Shown one piece after another: positions 10,774 to 22,439 of a stretch of 64,000 nucleotides of DNA. The stretch is taken from assembly GCA_036936625.1 (NCBI GenBank), contig JAUPFT010000016.1, forward strand, positions 34,471,362-34,535,361. Reading direction: 5' to 3'. The notes beneath the pieces were generated by a model, which worked only from the letters and a program-made list of their open reading frames with translations, searched no databases and was not told where the DNA came from. The stretch is from Parnassius smintheus behrii (taxonomy: Eukaryota; Arthropoda; Insecta; Lepidoptera; Papilionidae). A program made the translations under genes and the position numbers. The stretch's first letter is position 1; the number at the start of each line of letters is the position of its first letter.

Positions 10774-11190
10774 TAGGTACTAAGAACAAGAAGGGGCTAA
10801 TAGTTGAGCCCTGAGAAATATTTTTTCTCTCAAATAAAACACATTTAATTTTTTTTTATTTTAACTAAAAAATGAATTTGCAAAATGCTTGTGGTTTTAT
10901 TATCTCTGCATTGGCCGAGGAGTAAGAGGATTGTCAAAGACCCCGCATTACCGATACTCGTGTGAGTTAGAGGAAGAGAATAAAACCACGTACAATTGTG
11001 TAAATATTTTTTTAAATTAAATTTAAAAAATATACTCGAGTTTTCTGGAAAAAAAATTTAACAGCAGTTAACAGGAACCACAGGGTTTTGTTACATGTTG
11101 TATATAATATATTATCCTCTTGTTGTCATTAACAATATAGAAGTATACTAAGAACAAGAAGGGGCCAATAGTTGAGCTCTGAGAAACATC
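10774..11190 (+). repeat. Direct repeat pair: filled and empty insertion site
   Basis: TACTAAGAACAAGAAGGGGC then ATAGTTGAG then CTGAGAAA occurs at 10777-10815 and again at 11147-11185. The sequence left of the BEL insert (9399-9428, TTGTCATTAAAAATATAG) matches that left of the second copy (11121-11141, TTGTCATTAACAATATAG). The two copies therefore belong to one duplicated sequence, of which only the first carries the insert. Confidence 0.7.
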
Positions 11191-11229
11191 ATATGAGAAA
11201 CATATTTTTCACAGGTCGTGTATATACGA

Positions 11230-11231
<2 letters not shown>

Positions 11232-11325
<94 letters not shown>
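11232..11325. repeat. (TA)n microsatellite
   Basis: About 46 TA units. Confidence 0.98.
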
Positions 11326-11327
<2 letters not shown>

Positions 11328-11834
11328 ATAACTACCACTATTGATTTCAACTGTTTGCGTTCAATAAGATAACTCTTTTACTATGTGTTTATACCATCGT
11401 GTTATAACTTCCCACATAGTTGAGAGCCTTAGAAAGATCACAAAAATACCCAAAGCATCCTGTAATTTTTTTAATGTACAGTGTTTTGGTAGTACAGTAA
11501 TAGGTCTAAATTAGCATGGTCCAAACTACTATCAGATTCATATAAGAAAAATGACTTTACTTAGTTTACTTAAATCAGGAAACACTCCAAATTCGATATA
11601 CACTAGTATTAAAAATAATATAAACGTATTATATTCGAAGGTCAAGGATACTTTTTTATTAGTGTTATGTATATGGTGCAACGCGAATTCGCAAGTAATA
11701 AAAACTATGCTTTAGCTGTATTATTGGTCATTTCGGCTAGGAAAAAACCAATCTCTCACGAAATACTAGTGTGAAATAACCACTAAATGCTACTGTGTTC
11801 GTGAAATCAAAGACCTCATTTACTGTTAACGACG
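11326..11834. other. AT-rich intergenic sequence
   Basis: Nothing recognisable. Confidence 0.4.
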
Positions 11835-11978
11835 CATTTCAACTTAGTCCTCATGGGTAAAAATACCTCAACATTTTGATCTTTCATCGAAAATGGACAC
11901 ATATGCTTATAGACCACAAAGACGACTTGCCATCAGGTGGTGTTTATGTCACTCTTATTTCTATAAAAACTTGATTAA
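11835..11978 (+). repeat. Dispersed LINE/SINE 3'-tail family, decayed copy
   Basis: Landmarks in order: CTTAGTCCTCATGGGT, a TTTTGATC stretch, GCCATCAGGTGG, and CACTCTTATTTCTATAAAAA. The same order is seen at 18030, 21060 and 26205. Confidence 0.55.
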
Positions 11979-12897
11979 TTCTTGGACGTAATGCACTTTA
12001 AAAATACTTTTGTATGATTTGTATCTAATGTAACGATATTTTTAAACAAATTGTACGTTTCAAATATGAATGGATATTCTAGTTACAGCATCAAAAATTT
12101 TACAGAGTAATAGACAAATAGAGTAACACTAGTAACACGGTACATTAGCCAGTGCCAAGCAATAAGCCTAGCAATTAATATTAGTGTGCTATATTTCGAT
12201 GTGGGACATGTTTTTATTAAATGACAAGACACGGATTACGGTACGCTTATTGTATCAAACTATAAAGGTACCTGCCAAAATATGCAATCTATTCTGAGTA
12301 TATACGATTTAAAAAATTTAAAACGCATTTATGAAAAAATAGCCGTATTATTGAAAGAAACTGTTTGTATATACTGATTTTTGTAGTCATCGTTATGCTA
12401 ATATTGGTTGCTGACTCAAGATCTAAATAAAGCTTTTCTTTTGAATACAATTATCAATTTTAGATTTCTTGCTATTTAACTCACAACAATTATTTACTCA
12501 TTTAGTCGCGTAGGTGTCGTAGCGTGCGACTATGGGAGATGACCGAGAAAACTCAAGAAGAGAAGACCTTCGATTGATGACAGTATCAGTACCAATTAAA
12601 ATATGCAGAACGGCAACTTGCCTTTATGTGCAGGGTGCGGGACACAGGGTAGCGTTTGACAATCTACCCGTCAAGCGTATCAGTAAATCCTCTTTACAGT
12701 AGGGGAAACTAATGTCCAGTTACCCAGTTAATGAACTGTTATGGGCTGAGAAAGAAGTCAATATGCACACAATATTTTACCGATGATCAAATTTGAAGTA
12801 ACATTATAACTGCTGCCTTCCTGACAACTTTACTGATAGTATCAATAGCGTATCTGATATTAAAATAATGAGAAAAGTATTTGGTTTGGTGTACATA
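11979..12897. other. AT-rich intergenic sequence
   Basis: No gene recognised. Between about 12510 and 12760 the composition is less AT-rich, and short frames without recognisable motifs occur. It could be a very old element. Confidence 0.35.
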
Positions 12898-13485
12898 TCC
12901 TATACCTTTAAACGAGCAATTCTTATATATATATATTATATAATCGGAATTTCGGAAACGGCTCCAACGATTTTCATAAAATTTTGTGTGCAGGGAGTTT
13001 CGGGGGCAATAAATCGATCTAGCTAGGATTTATTTTTAGAAAATGTCTTTTTGTCCGTGTTTTTAGGCAATGAAAAACTGCTACAATATCGTTAGAATAA
13101 GAAGGTAAATTTTGATAGTTTATTAATGATTACAAATAGCATAATTGGTAAATTGGGCGGTCACAAAATCGTAATGCCATGGTTCGAGACCAGACCGACC
13201 GACCGACTTTTTTAATTTTTATTCAAGTTCCTTTCTTTTTGAAAAAATCTATTTTTTCGAGCTCTTTTTTCAGTATTTTTAAAAACACGAAAATTTAAAT
13301 TAAACTAATTGCACTCATGATATTTATTCAAATAACCAGTTCAGGTTTTTCTCTTATGTCGCTACGATCAAAAAATATTATTCGTATTTCGTCAGTATGT
13401 AATTTGTATCTAAACATAATTTCCAAAACACACGAATTAAAAAAAAACCGAGCGAAAAATACCAAAGTACCCTGTTACTTTGAAT
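12898..13485 (+). mobile_element. Helitron-like non-autonomous element, copy 1
   Basis: Starts TCCTATAC then AAACGAGCAATTCT and aligns with 28055-28651 over its whole length (CGGAAACGGCTCCAACGATT, GATCTAGCTAGGATTTATTT, GACCGACCGACCGAC, CACACGAATTAAAAAAA). The 3' hairpin of copy 2 is deleted here. There is no protein. An internal block (about 13147-13192) resembles tRNA promoter boxes, better preserved in copy 2. Confidence 0.55.
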
Positions 13486-14961
13486 TATTTCACAATGACT
13501 CATTCAAGAATGAAATCATTAAAATAACTAACTAGTATGGTAAAGGTGTAACATATAATATAATGTACGCATAATGTAAATTGTATCTGTAAATAAAATA
13601 TTAAAGTATTAATTATTAAGAAAATAATAACTTGGTAATATTCCTTCTCACATACTTTAGATAATAGAAAGCAAAAGCTATGTGTAATTTACTAACTTAT
13701 CAAAATATAGCTAAATCTACGTAAATAATATCAGTGAGTATAAAAGTTTACTTTGTGTAAGTTCAAGTATTTAACTTTTCGTAAATTATCATTTTCGTAC
13801 TTAAAGGTAAATTTTCCGCAATTTTTTCTGTAAAATTAGTTTTATTTATATCGTTAGTTGTAGCGGTGACATGAGTGTTATGCTTTAAATACGTTTCCAA
13901 ATCGTAACTCGAATACTCACCAACCGTAGGCGATAAAAATGTATTTTGATCTTTATATCCGAAACGGTCATAAAGGAGTCATCGCGCGCGTTGCCAACAA
14001 TCCAAGTTATTTATGTGACGTAAAAATACCTGCAGTATGGAGTTCGATTTACGTTTTGGTATTTTAATTGAAGCGTAGCCTTCTTAATTTTAAACAATAA
14101 TTGAAACAAAAAAACCTATTGCTATAATGTTATGTCACCGTAAAAAATGTGTGCATAGATATTCATTGCATTCTGTCAACTGGTATGTATTAATTAAAGC
14201 AATGTTGTATATGTATTCAACATTGCTTTAATTTGTATGCATCGTATTTAAAAAATATATTTATGAAGTTAAATGTCCTTAAGCTTTAACGAAAATATAT
14301 TTTAAATATACAATTTCATATTTTAGTCTATTTAGGTTACAATTAGGAATTACCAACAATAAACATGTCTAAACCAATGACTTCAATGAATAGTATAATG
14401 TGTAAATTATTGGATACGTTGTTTAAATAATAATGTAGTAAGTCACAAAGCTTTTTTCCGGGTTGGTATGATCTAAACAATCTAAATTTGGAGACGCTCT
14501 AATAGAAAATTAGCTGCGTCTAAATAGCCTAGTTGTATAATAAATTTAGTCGGAGATACATTAATTGAGTCATCTGTGCAATCGTATTCACAGTTAATCA
14601 TTTTCATAAAACATACGTCAAGCCGACCGGCATTGCAAGATTTTCACAAACGGTATTAATATCTCGATCGGAATGCAAGTATATAATACAAAATGCAATA
14701 CGAAGTGAAATAATTTTACGGTTCCTTTCTGCCTAGCAGTCGTTTTGGTTGATACCACTAGCAGTTTTGTTTGGTGTTGTTGAAGTTCAAATATATAAAA
14801 ATAATGATATACCTTTATTGCAGTTTTTGAAAAAATAATACCAAATTTAATGTGATTTATGGCAACAACGTTTTAGCCTACCGAATGTGTGGGCGCAGTA
14901 AAATTAGTTAAAATAATGCATTACCACGCATTTGGAATTTCAAAAATAAAAGACAGAATGT
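13486..14961. other. AT-rich intergenic sequence
   Basis: No gene seen, apart from the hairpin at 14192-14233. Confidence 0.4.
14192..14233. repeat. Perfect 16-bp hairpin
   Basis: AATTAAAGCAATGTTG (14192-14207) is exactly inverted at 14218-14233, with a 10-base loop. It may be the remnant of a small fold-back element. Confidence 0.85.
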
Positions 14962-14989
14962 TTGAGATTTTTTTTAATTCATTTTTCTT

Positions 14990-15405
14990 CATCATTTGCC
15001 TGTATTACTTATTCTGAACCTTCTCTCCAAATATGGCCAGTTATCACAACTTTACCATCTGACAAAGTAACTGCATTTTTAGACCACCTTAACTCCATAA
15101 ACTCTAAAATAAAATTCACAATGGAGTTAGAGGCAAATAATTCTTTAGCTTTCCTAGATGTTTTAGTCATCCGAAATCCTGATAACATTATTGGTCACAC
15201 TGTGTATAGGAAAAAGACCCATACCAACCGATATCTAAATGGTGAATCTCACCATCATCCTTCACAGTTAGCTACCGTGGGTAAATCTTTGTTTCAGAGA
15301 GCACGAGGGATCTGTGACAGAAAACATCTGGCTGCGGAACTTCAGCATGTCAAGCAAGTATTGCAAGACAACAAGCTTCGGGTCCCCGCGCCTACGTCAC
15401 AGTGA
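14990..15405 (+). pseudogene. Penelope reverse transcriptase, C-terminal part
   Basis: One frame reads FLDHLNSINSKIKFTMELE, NNSLAFLDVLVIR, and GHTVYRKKTHTNRYLNGESH, the conserved end of the Penelope RT, then RARGICDRKHLAAELQHVKQ. It ends at a stop near 15405. A frameshift at about 15390 separates it from the endonuclease frame. The catalytic RT boxes are upstream and missing. Confidence 0.8.
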
Positions 15406-15972
15406 ACGAGTGAAGCCGGCCACAGTCGAGCGCGCGCCTGCTCTACTACCATATGTTAGAGGAGTCACGGACAAGATTGGCTACATCTTGAAGCGAGCGT
15501 CCATTAAGACATACTACAAGCCGCTGAAGAAGATTAGTCAATTTTTACCATCCATCAAATGTAATATTCCTCTACAAGATGCAGGTGTGTACAAGCTAGA
15601 TTGTGAATGTGGTCTCTCTTACATAGGTCAAACAAAGAGATCTATAAAAACCCGCGTGAAGGAACATATAGCTGATGTGAAGCACCGACGCTCCGGGAAG
15701 TCTGCAGTCTGCGAACATGTTCAAGATCGTCCCCACCATTACATTAGATTTGATAAACCACAAATTCTCGCAAAAGAACACCGATTCCTACCAAGGATGA
15801 TACGCGAGGCTATTGAAATTAAAAAACATCCAAATTTCAATAGAGAAGATGGTTGGGTGCTACCATCTGCTTGGGATCCTATAATTAACAAAATTAAACC
15901 CAAACCCAAGCATACCACTGCAAGACTTCATGATACTATAAGCTCGTTTTGCGTAAATCGGACCAAAAATTA
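15391..15972 (+). pseudogene. Penelope GIY-YIG endonuclease domain
   Basis: The frame continues with ALLPYVRGVTDKIGYILKRA. The GIY-YIG core follows: AGVYKLDCECGLSYIGQT (Tyr residues and GLSYIGQT), the catalytic-type Arg in TKRSIKTRVKEH, and a conserved Glu in ILAKEHRFL. It ends at a TAA near 15972. The domain looks complete, but it is out of frame with the RT. Confidence 0.85.
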
Positions 15973-16239
15973 ATATTAAAAAACTGAAGGTAGCCGGAAT
16001 AACTATGACATTGGGACGTCAAACATCTCAGTCCCCCCCCCCCACGTGACCATGGGCGCTGTAAAGCACCCGAAACGTCGGGATAATAATAAAAATAAAT
16101 TAATGTAATTAAACGCGATAAAATCCGTAAATAATAGTTTTATTCAATGTGTAGTGTTCGCGTAAATTTAAGAAATCATTATGGCCAGTTATTGCAAAAT
16201 AACCCTTTAAATATGATCTTGGTGATGTAATGCCAGATT

Positions 16240-16740
16240 GAACGCATTTAAGTATATTTGCAGATGATACACATGTTGGTTTAAAGGACAAAGTTTATCA
16301 AATTTAGAAAATAAAAATAATAATGATATGGACTTGCTAAAAGAATGTTTTGGTGCAAATGGATCTATTCTAAATTCTGATAAAAGCTTGTGAGCATTAT
16401 TAATCGAGGCTAGGCATTTATGGTAACTCTAACAAAACTTTAACAAAAAATGTATTTTTTGGGTATATAGGAGATAGCACGATCAACCAGAAAGCCCACA
16501 TGGTAATTTACAACTAAATCTGCCAAAAGACTTTAAAAATAAAAGAATAGCCAAAAAGAAAATGATGTTAGATTACGAAGGCAAGGAATAGGTTAATCCT
16601 TCACAGTCTCCTAAAAGTCGGTATGAAACAGATTTTTTCAACACAATGCTTGTTCAATTATAACAAATATGGATTTGAGATTTATGGCTTTAAGCCAACA
16701 TTATGAAAATATTGGTTTCCTTCATGATTTAAATAAGTTA
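16240..16740 (+). mobile_element. Strongly decayed LINE reverse transcriptase remnant
   Basis: A TTTGCAGATGATACACATG block reads FADDTHV, an RT active-site box, with weak LINE-like text following across several stops. No confident clade. Confidence 0.35.
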
Positions 16741-16760
16741 AAAAATATTCCAAACCATCT

Positions 16761-16987
16761 ATAGTTTATCAAAGATAGGTTGATCTCTGCGACAGCTGTC
16801 AGTAAAAATCACGCCTATGGAGTCCTGAATTTCTAAGTAGTACAGACAGTACCTGTCGATGTCATACGGCATGCCCATAAAGTATGACATTGACAGGTAC
16901 TCTCTGTACTACTTAGAAATTCAGGTCTTCATAGGCGTGATTTTACAGACAGCTGTCGCAGAGGTCAAGCTATCTTTTATGAACTAT
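16761..16987. repeat. Long fold-back repeat with about 107-bp arms
   Basis: Left arm 16761-16867, right arm 16882-16987, 14-base loop. The inner arms are nearly identical (for example CTAAGTAGTACAGA against TCTGTACTACTTAG, and GACAGCTGTC in both), with about ten differences overall. It has the shape of a MITE with long terminal repeats or of an inverted duplication. Transcribed, it would form a long hairpin. Confidence 0.9.
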
Positions 16988-16989
16988 AA

Positions 16990-18029
16990 AATAACTGTCA
17001 AGATTTACACAAAGCCCTGCAAGTGTGTGAAAGCAGTGACTTTCAACGTTACGAATTAAATGAAGAATTATAATTCATGATCCCTAGTTTAACTTCGTAA
17101 CAGATGTTAAACAGCTGCTCCAATACGTTACAGAAAATAATTAAAAAAATATACCCAAACATTTATATCGTCATTTAACAATACCGATCAGTACAGCCTC
17201 CGCTAAAGGATGCTTCTTAAAATTAAAACTCATTAAAATTATCTCAGGAATACGACGTCATAGAAAAGACTTTCAGCGTTGAAAGTTCTATCTATTGAGG
17301 CAGATATAGCATCCAAGCTGGATTATGAGGCTATAATTAAGGATAAAAAATAGAATATCTATTTCTTCATGTTTCTTTGAAATTGTTTGGTGTTGGAACT
17401 TAATGATTTTGTATGAATAAATATATAATGTCAAGTGTTTTGTTTTAATCCGTCTTCTTGCGCAGGCGGAGGGCCTCGCAAAATGTATCTTGCCCACATA
17501 AAATTTAGGTCTTGCGCCGCCACTGGCTCTAACAACTAAAAATGGCAAGTAACCTACCTCCGTTATATCCTTCTGTGAGAAAATCTATAGGAAAGCATAT
17601 ATTGACCTGTATAGGCTGTGATAATAATGGTGATAATTACTGTGATCTAATCAGATAAATAGAATAGTTCTTTCTGTGGAGGTACTTAAAAACGTAGCCT
17701 GGATTATAACAGCATTATTCACTGTCCAGCCAGTTCTATATTTTTTTTTATTTTATTAAATTATTTTCAAATACAGTATAATTAGTGATATAAGCTATGC
17801 ATGTTTATATTTCTCTCATTTTAATAAATTATATTAAAATTTTTAAGCTTTTAAGAGCTTCATCGTTCTTATTTAAAACTGTTAAAACTTTGAAATAATT
17901 AATGAATACTCAAAGTACTAAACATATTTTATTATGCTATATAATAAGGGGATTAAAACTTTAAATTTTATACAACCCCCGTTTTATCGTGACTTTTACG
18001 GGGTAGAAACGCGATATAGATATACATAG
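16990..18029. other. AT-rich intergenic sequence with a small GC-richer block
   Basis: No gene. The block 17445-17530 reads on the minus strand RASGGARPKFYVGKIHFARP, which looks like a repeat-borne fragment, but I cannot name its source. Confidence 0.35.
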
Positions 18030-18300
18030 TTGCAGCACGAATGCCACGGTTCCACCGAGGTAAAACCATGCTCTTGCAGAAAACCAACGTAAAACAGCAG
18101 TATAATGATCCAGTATTTCGAATAGTGAGTGTAGGGAACAGGTGACTATTATTTCTTAAAACGAGGTATTCATCTTAGTCCACAGGGGTGACAACGCAAC
18201 TGCATTTTCATTGTCAATTGATGAGGATCCTATGGGCCAAAGCATCCAATTACCATCAAGTGGACAATTTACGCGTTATCACTCTTATTCTTTATAAAAA
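18030..18300 (+). repeat. Dispersed LINE/SINE 3'-tail family
   Basis: Landmarks: TTGCAGCACGAATG, CTCTTGCAGAAAACC, CATCTTAGTCCACAGGGGT, GACAACGCA, CCATCAAGTGGAC, and ending TTCTTTATAAAAA. Same order as 26205-26515. Confidence 0.65.
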
Positions 18301-18639
18301 CAACATGAGGTGAAATGATTCTAGTGAGTATACAGAATACATCACAGTCAAGAAAACATTGTACGAGTATTATTATCAGTTCTTAACTGCGAAATTCCAG
18401 ATGATTCAGATATTCAAGATTTGGGTGAACACTAAATTATATACATCAACCCCGTATAGGGATAATATAATTTTGTTTTAAAATCTTTTGAAGAAAGCTT
18501 ATTTTGGAAATAATGTTGTAATTTTTTAAATAATTGGAAATGTTGCACAAAAATGTTGTAAGTAGCTATCGGTAATTATGTATTATTTACACTTATTTTA
18601 TTTATTTATTTTATTTTATTAGACCACTATTAGATAGAA

Positions 18640-18835
18640 ATACACTCATATATATGCGGTATGCCTATATTTATTTTATATAAAGATATGCCATTACCAT
18701 TTGGAGTAATGCGGCGGATATTATAAAAGTTTTAAAATATCAAAAACAGGCGAGAAGAATAATCAACGGTCTGAAAAAAAGTAGCCCAGTAAGAAAAAAA
18801 TTTACAACGACAAAATAATTACAGTAGAGGTACAC
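18640..18835 (+). mobile_element. LINE reverse transcriptase C-terminal scrap
   Basis: Interrupted frames resemble the LINE sequence AITIWSNAADI, LKYQKQARRIINGLKKSSP. Similar in kind to the right-edge element. Confidence 0.45.
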
Positions 18836-19490
18836 GACGTTAATCAACACAATCTGCGCAATAATGAAAAACGTGTCTTACCAACGAATAGATCATTTAA
18901 AGTAAAAAACCATGGGCATTACTCCAAAATATAGATGTATAATAATATATGTAATATATAATATATAATAAAATAATGTATAATAATATATAAAAATAAA
19001 TCACCAAAATGTTTAACCAGCCTAAACTATAGCAAATTTAAACTTTTAAAATAACCCATTTTACAAATTAAGCGAATCGTGTATTCAATGCAACTCTAGG
19101 AACCATCACTCCAGTGTGACGTGCAAGCAAAATAACTTACCTAATTCTATGATGTAAAACGTCGATGTAACTAAATTAAGGTATATAGCACACTCATGTA
19201 ATTTAAACTTATAAATTTAAGAACTATAATAACTAAGATATGTAATCAATGACTTGCCTGTAACGATGGCTATATTATAGCCAATAAATATTTCTAATTT
19301 CGAACGCCCACATCTGCAAGAGCCTTCATATAATGATAATTATATGAAGCTTGTGGGTTGTGGGACATTTCATCTAAGTCCTTAGTGGTGAAACTCATAC
19401 TCATCCTTCTTTGTTTAAAGTTCATTGCGTGTTTAAAGCCACTTAAAGGAGACTGTTTTTATTGTCTAAATTAAAAATGTACAACGGATT
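18836..19490. other. AT-rich intergenic sequence
   Basis: No gene. A short hairpin (CTTCATATAAT inverted at once) lies near 19324-19349, and a scrap of the 3'-tail family (CATCTAAGTCCTTAGTGGTG) near 19370. Confidence 0.35.
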
Positions 19491-19493
19491 ATA

Positions 19494-19865
19494 AATACAT
19501 ATACATAAATACATATACATAAACACTCACGCCTGTCACTCAGAGGGGTAGGCAGAGACTACAGACTTCCATTTGGCACGATCCTGACACACCTCTCTCG
19601 CCTCCTTCACATCAAATATACCTACGCATACATGCGTCGGTTGAGGGTACTCCTAATTTGGCCCGTTTTCAATAAATCGCTTTAATTTGGTCGATAAATT
19701 TTCGCCTAGGACGTCCTTTTCCGACTCTGCCATTTACTTCTGCAACATACATTTTTTTTGTCACTATTTCCTCATTCATTCTTTCCACATGACCAAACCA
19801 TCGAAGCATTCCTTTCTTAATCCTGGTCGCAACGTCATCTTGTAGACCACACTCCTTTTTATCGG
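19494..19865 (-). mobile_element. Non-LTR fragment, same family as 3885-4487
   Basis: On the minus strand it reads the GKGRPRRKFIDQI region and the CQDRAKWKSVVSAYPS-type end. The tail is an ATACATAA repeat (19494-19530). 5'-truncated, with several lesions. Confidence 0.75.
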
Positions 19866-19929
19866 TTATAAATTGTAAGCAAAAAATAATTCTAATTTCA
19901 AAATAATTTTATTTTAAAGCATGGAATTC

Positions 19930-20990
19930 TTTTTCCATAATTTAAATCTTTTTCGTCATCATGGATACTTTAAAAATTCGAGTAATTATGAAAAATGAGC
20001 ACCGTCGTGGCAACAACGCGGTACAAGCGGCTCGCAATATCAACGACGTTTACGATTTATGAAACGAATGCTCCAACGAACGCACCACCCGTTATTGGTT
20101 TGTCCGCTTCCGTTCTGGAAATTTCGATCTGAAAATGAGCCCTGTGGTCGTCTCCAAACTTTGGTTGACAAATAAAAGGCGATTAGATGATGAATGATAT
20201 ACTGAATCTACGACTGAATTAGCAGGAGCTTTCGACGTTAGCATCAAATTAATATTAGTCCTTTTACGTCAAGCTGGCAAAGTAAAAAAGGCTTGTCAAA
20301 AGGGTGCCTCAGGAACTCAATGATCGCCAACGTGAAGGCATTTTGAATCGCATTGTTACCTGCGTCAAAAATTGGATTCTGTTTGACAATACCTGTAACC
20401 TGTTTGCGCTCTGTAGTTGGTTGAATATTAGTTCAAAACCTAAACAATACCCTAAACGAAAACTTACCCTAGAAAAGTGATGGTCACTGTTGGTTGTCTA
20501 GTATCGATGTGATTGATCACAGCATGTTACCATATGGAATGAGCATTACTGCAGATGTGTACTGTGAAGAACTGAACAGATTGATGGAGAAGCTCGCACG
20601 TCTCCTACCAGCTTTAATCAATCGATCATCCCCGCTGCTCATACACGACAACGCGTGACCTCATAATGCACGACTGGCAGTCTCCAACTAACAAGAGCTG
20701 GGGTTGGAAGCTCTCCGTCATCCGCCCTACGCACCAGACCTTGCACCTACATATTTCTCTCTTAGTGAGTGGGTTGGTTTTATCAGGAAAATACTTCTGA
20801 CTATTTCCAATTTCATTTTCTCCGTCGTCGTTACGATACTCAAGTGATGGTATATGGTCTTAGAACTTCTAAGTACTAGGTAGTTGATTTTCTTACGCCG
20901 TCACTACACGGTATCCATTATTATCGCTTATCAGATCCTACCTTCACTTCAAGATTTGGAAATATTTTTGTCCAAGCAAATATAGATTTC
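19930..20990 (+). mobile_element. mariner-like transposase gene, heavily decayed (copy A)
   Basis: Across frameshifts and stops the + strand reads NNAVQAARNIN, RYWFVRFRSGNFDL (helix-turn-helix and linker region), then ITADVYCEELNRL, SPLLIHDNA (second catalytic Asp region) and LEALRHPPYAPDLAP (third catalytic region). The order and spacing fit a Tc1/mariner transposase. No clear terminal inverted repeats were found. Dead copy, much older than the one at 61496-62742. Confidence 0.75.
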
Positions 20991-21059
20991 TCGACGGTTT
21001 TGTTTTCCGCTAATCAGCATATAAAATTGAAATAACAAGTGAGATCCAACTTGCTTATG

Positions 21060-21285
21060 TACCATGTGACTGTTAACGCTTGGTATTCATACGGGGTAGA
21101 GTACCATGCTGCAGCTATATTATAATTATAGCATGAATGGGTAGGCTCCACCAGCAGCTTAATATTTTTTCGTATGGTGAGTGTATAGATCCGGAGACTC
21201 CTTTTACTGGAAACGAGACATTCCATCTTAGTCCTCAGGGGTGACAACGCATATCTGCGTTTTGATTCTTAATCGATGTTGAATG
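21060..21285 (+). repeat. Dispersed LINE/SINE 3'-tail family
   Basis: Contains GCTGCAGCTATATTATAATT, ATTCCATCTTAGTCCTCAGG, and GACAACGC. The final CATCAGGTG tail is lost. Confidence 0.6.
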
Positions 21286-21487
21286 TGTGACTATATTCGT
21301 TTTTAAAGTCTGCGATACGAGTATTTGCAAAGTAATATAATCATCATCACTTGATTTCGAAAACAATGCACTTGATCGCAAGAATTACAAATAATAATTC
21401 TAGTCCTATTTTCTTTATACTTTTAGACACATAATAAAGTAATAAAAACAAATAAATAAACAATCGGGGATTCATTGAAATAATACT

Positions 21488-21561
21488 AGTTTTTACGGAA
21501 TTTATCGCGTATATTTAACTTTTTAAATACCCGACGTTTCGAACGCTTTACAGCATCGGGG
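21488..21561 (-). repeat. Penelope terminal-sequence fragment
   Basis: Reads TTTTTACGGAATTTATCGCG, then CCCGACGTTTCGAACGC then TTTACAGCATCGG. On the minus strand this is the hairpin plus CGAAACGTCGGG seen at 16054-16083. It is immediately followed by an RTE fragment. Confidence 0.7.
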
Positions 21562-21870
21562 ATTCACTTCGTGATAGATTTAAAAATGAGGATATCCGCA
21601 GCATAATCAGAGTAACTAACATAGCCCAACGGATCAGTAATCTAAAGTGGCAGCGGACCGGTCATGTATTTCAAAGAACCTACAACCAGTAGGAAAGAAA
21701 AAATTTCGCACTGGTAGGCGAAGTATAGGGCGGCTCCCTGCTAGATGGAGTGACGACCTTGTAAGACATGCATTAAGTTGATGAATACAAGTGGCTCAGG
21801 ACCGTCCCTTAAGGTATACCTTGGGGAAGGCCTATGTTCAGCAATAGACTTGTGAATGCATGCAATGAAT
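21552..21870 (+). mobile_element. RTE 3'-end fragment
   Basis: Reads, with stops, the LRDRFKNEDIRS-like block, ISNLKWQRTGH, and RPPARWSDDLVRHA. It ends in a (GAAT)n tail at about 21857-21880. Confidence 0.75.
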
Positions 21871-21927
21871 GAATGAATATGTGTGTATATATAAGTGAAT
21901 TAAATATATAAAAAAAATGCATGGGAG

Positions 21928-22430
21928 AAATAGTCCCCCTAGGTAAGTTCAACTTCGACCAAAAGGTCAACTGGTGGATCTAACTTGGCCGGGCAGCGTT
22001 CGTGAGTTTGGTGATATCTTCTCGACAGGCATTTCCTAAAACTTAAAAACTAGAGTATACAACGAGCCCGTGTTACTGTGTGATCCTAGACGTGGTCAGA
22101 TTGCTGGAGATGGTAAGCTGTGGAGAGTACTGTGCTCGAAGTTTCATAATAAAGATATTCGTAGTAGAACGAGAGTACCTCACCTACGTAGCCCAATGGA
22201 TCAGTAAGCTGAGGTGGTAATTGGCCGGTCACACAGCTCGAAAAACCGATAACCAATAGGAACGAAATATTCTAAAGTATTAGCCTGGTACCGGCAATCA
22301 AATTGTATAACAGCTCTCCTCTAGAGGAAGTAGAATAGGCTATGAAGTCAATGGTCAAAGGTAGGTGGTTTAGGACCGTGTTTCGTTACATTCTTTGGAG
22401 AAAGACTTACGAAGGGTAATGATGATGAAA
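21928..22430 (+). mobile_element. RTE 3'-end fragment, second copy
   Basis: Begins at the LGKFNFDQKVN block, which matches LGKSNFDREVN of the first RTE copy. It then runs through a decayed C-terminal region to GATGATGAAAATG. Tandem with, but separate from, the copy just upstream. Confidence 0.7.
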
Positions 22431-22439
22431 ATGAACAAT

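Larger units (their letters stand above)
14962..16180 (+). mobile_element. Penelope-like retroelement, 5'-truncated
   Basis: It encodes the end of a Penelope-type reverse transcriptase and a GIY-YIG endonuclease, the family's diagnostic pair. The non-coding tail has a C-tract (16031-16043) and a GGGCGC-TGTAAA-GCACCC hairpin followed by GAAACGTC. It ends with AACGCGATAAAATCCGTAAA and GTTCGCGTAAATTTAAG. The same tail recurs in whole or part at 5235-5390, 21488-21561, 22942-23152 and 35575-35745. Confidence 0.9.

Noticed and set aside
13147..13192. Functional tRNA gene
   Set aside because: Box B is present, but the acceptor and anticodon stems do not fold and box A is damaged. It lies inside a repeated element.
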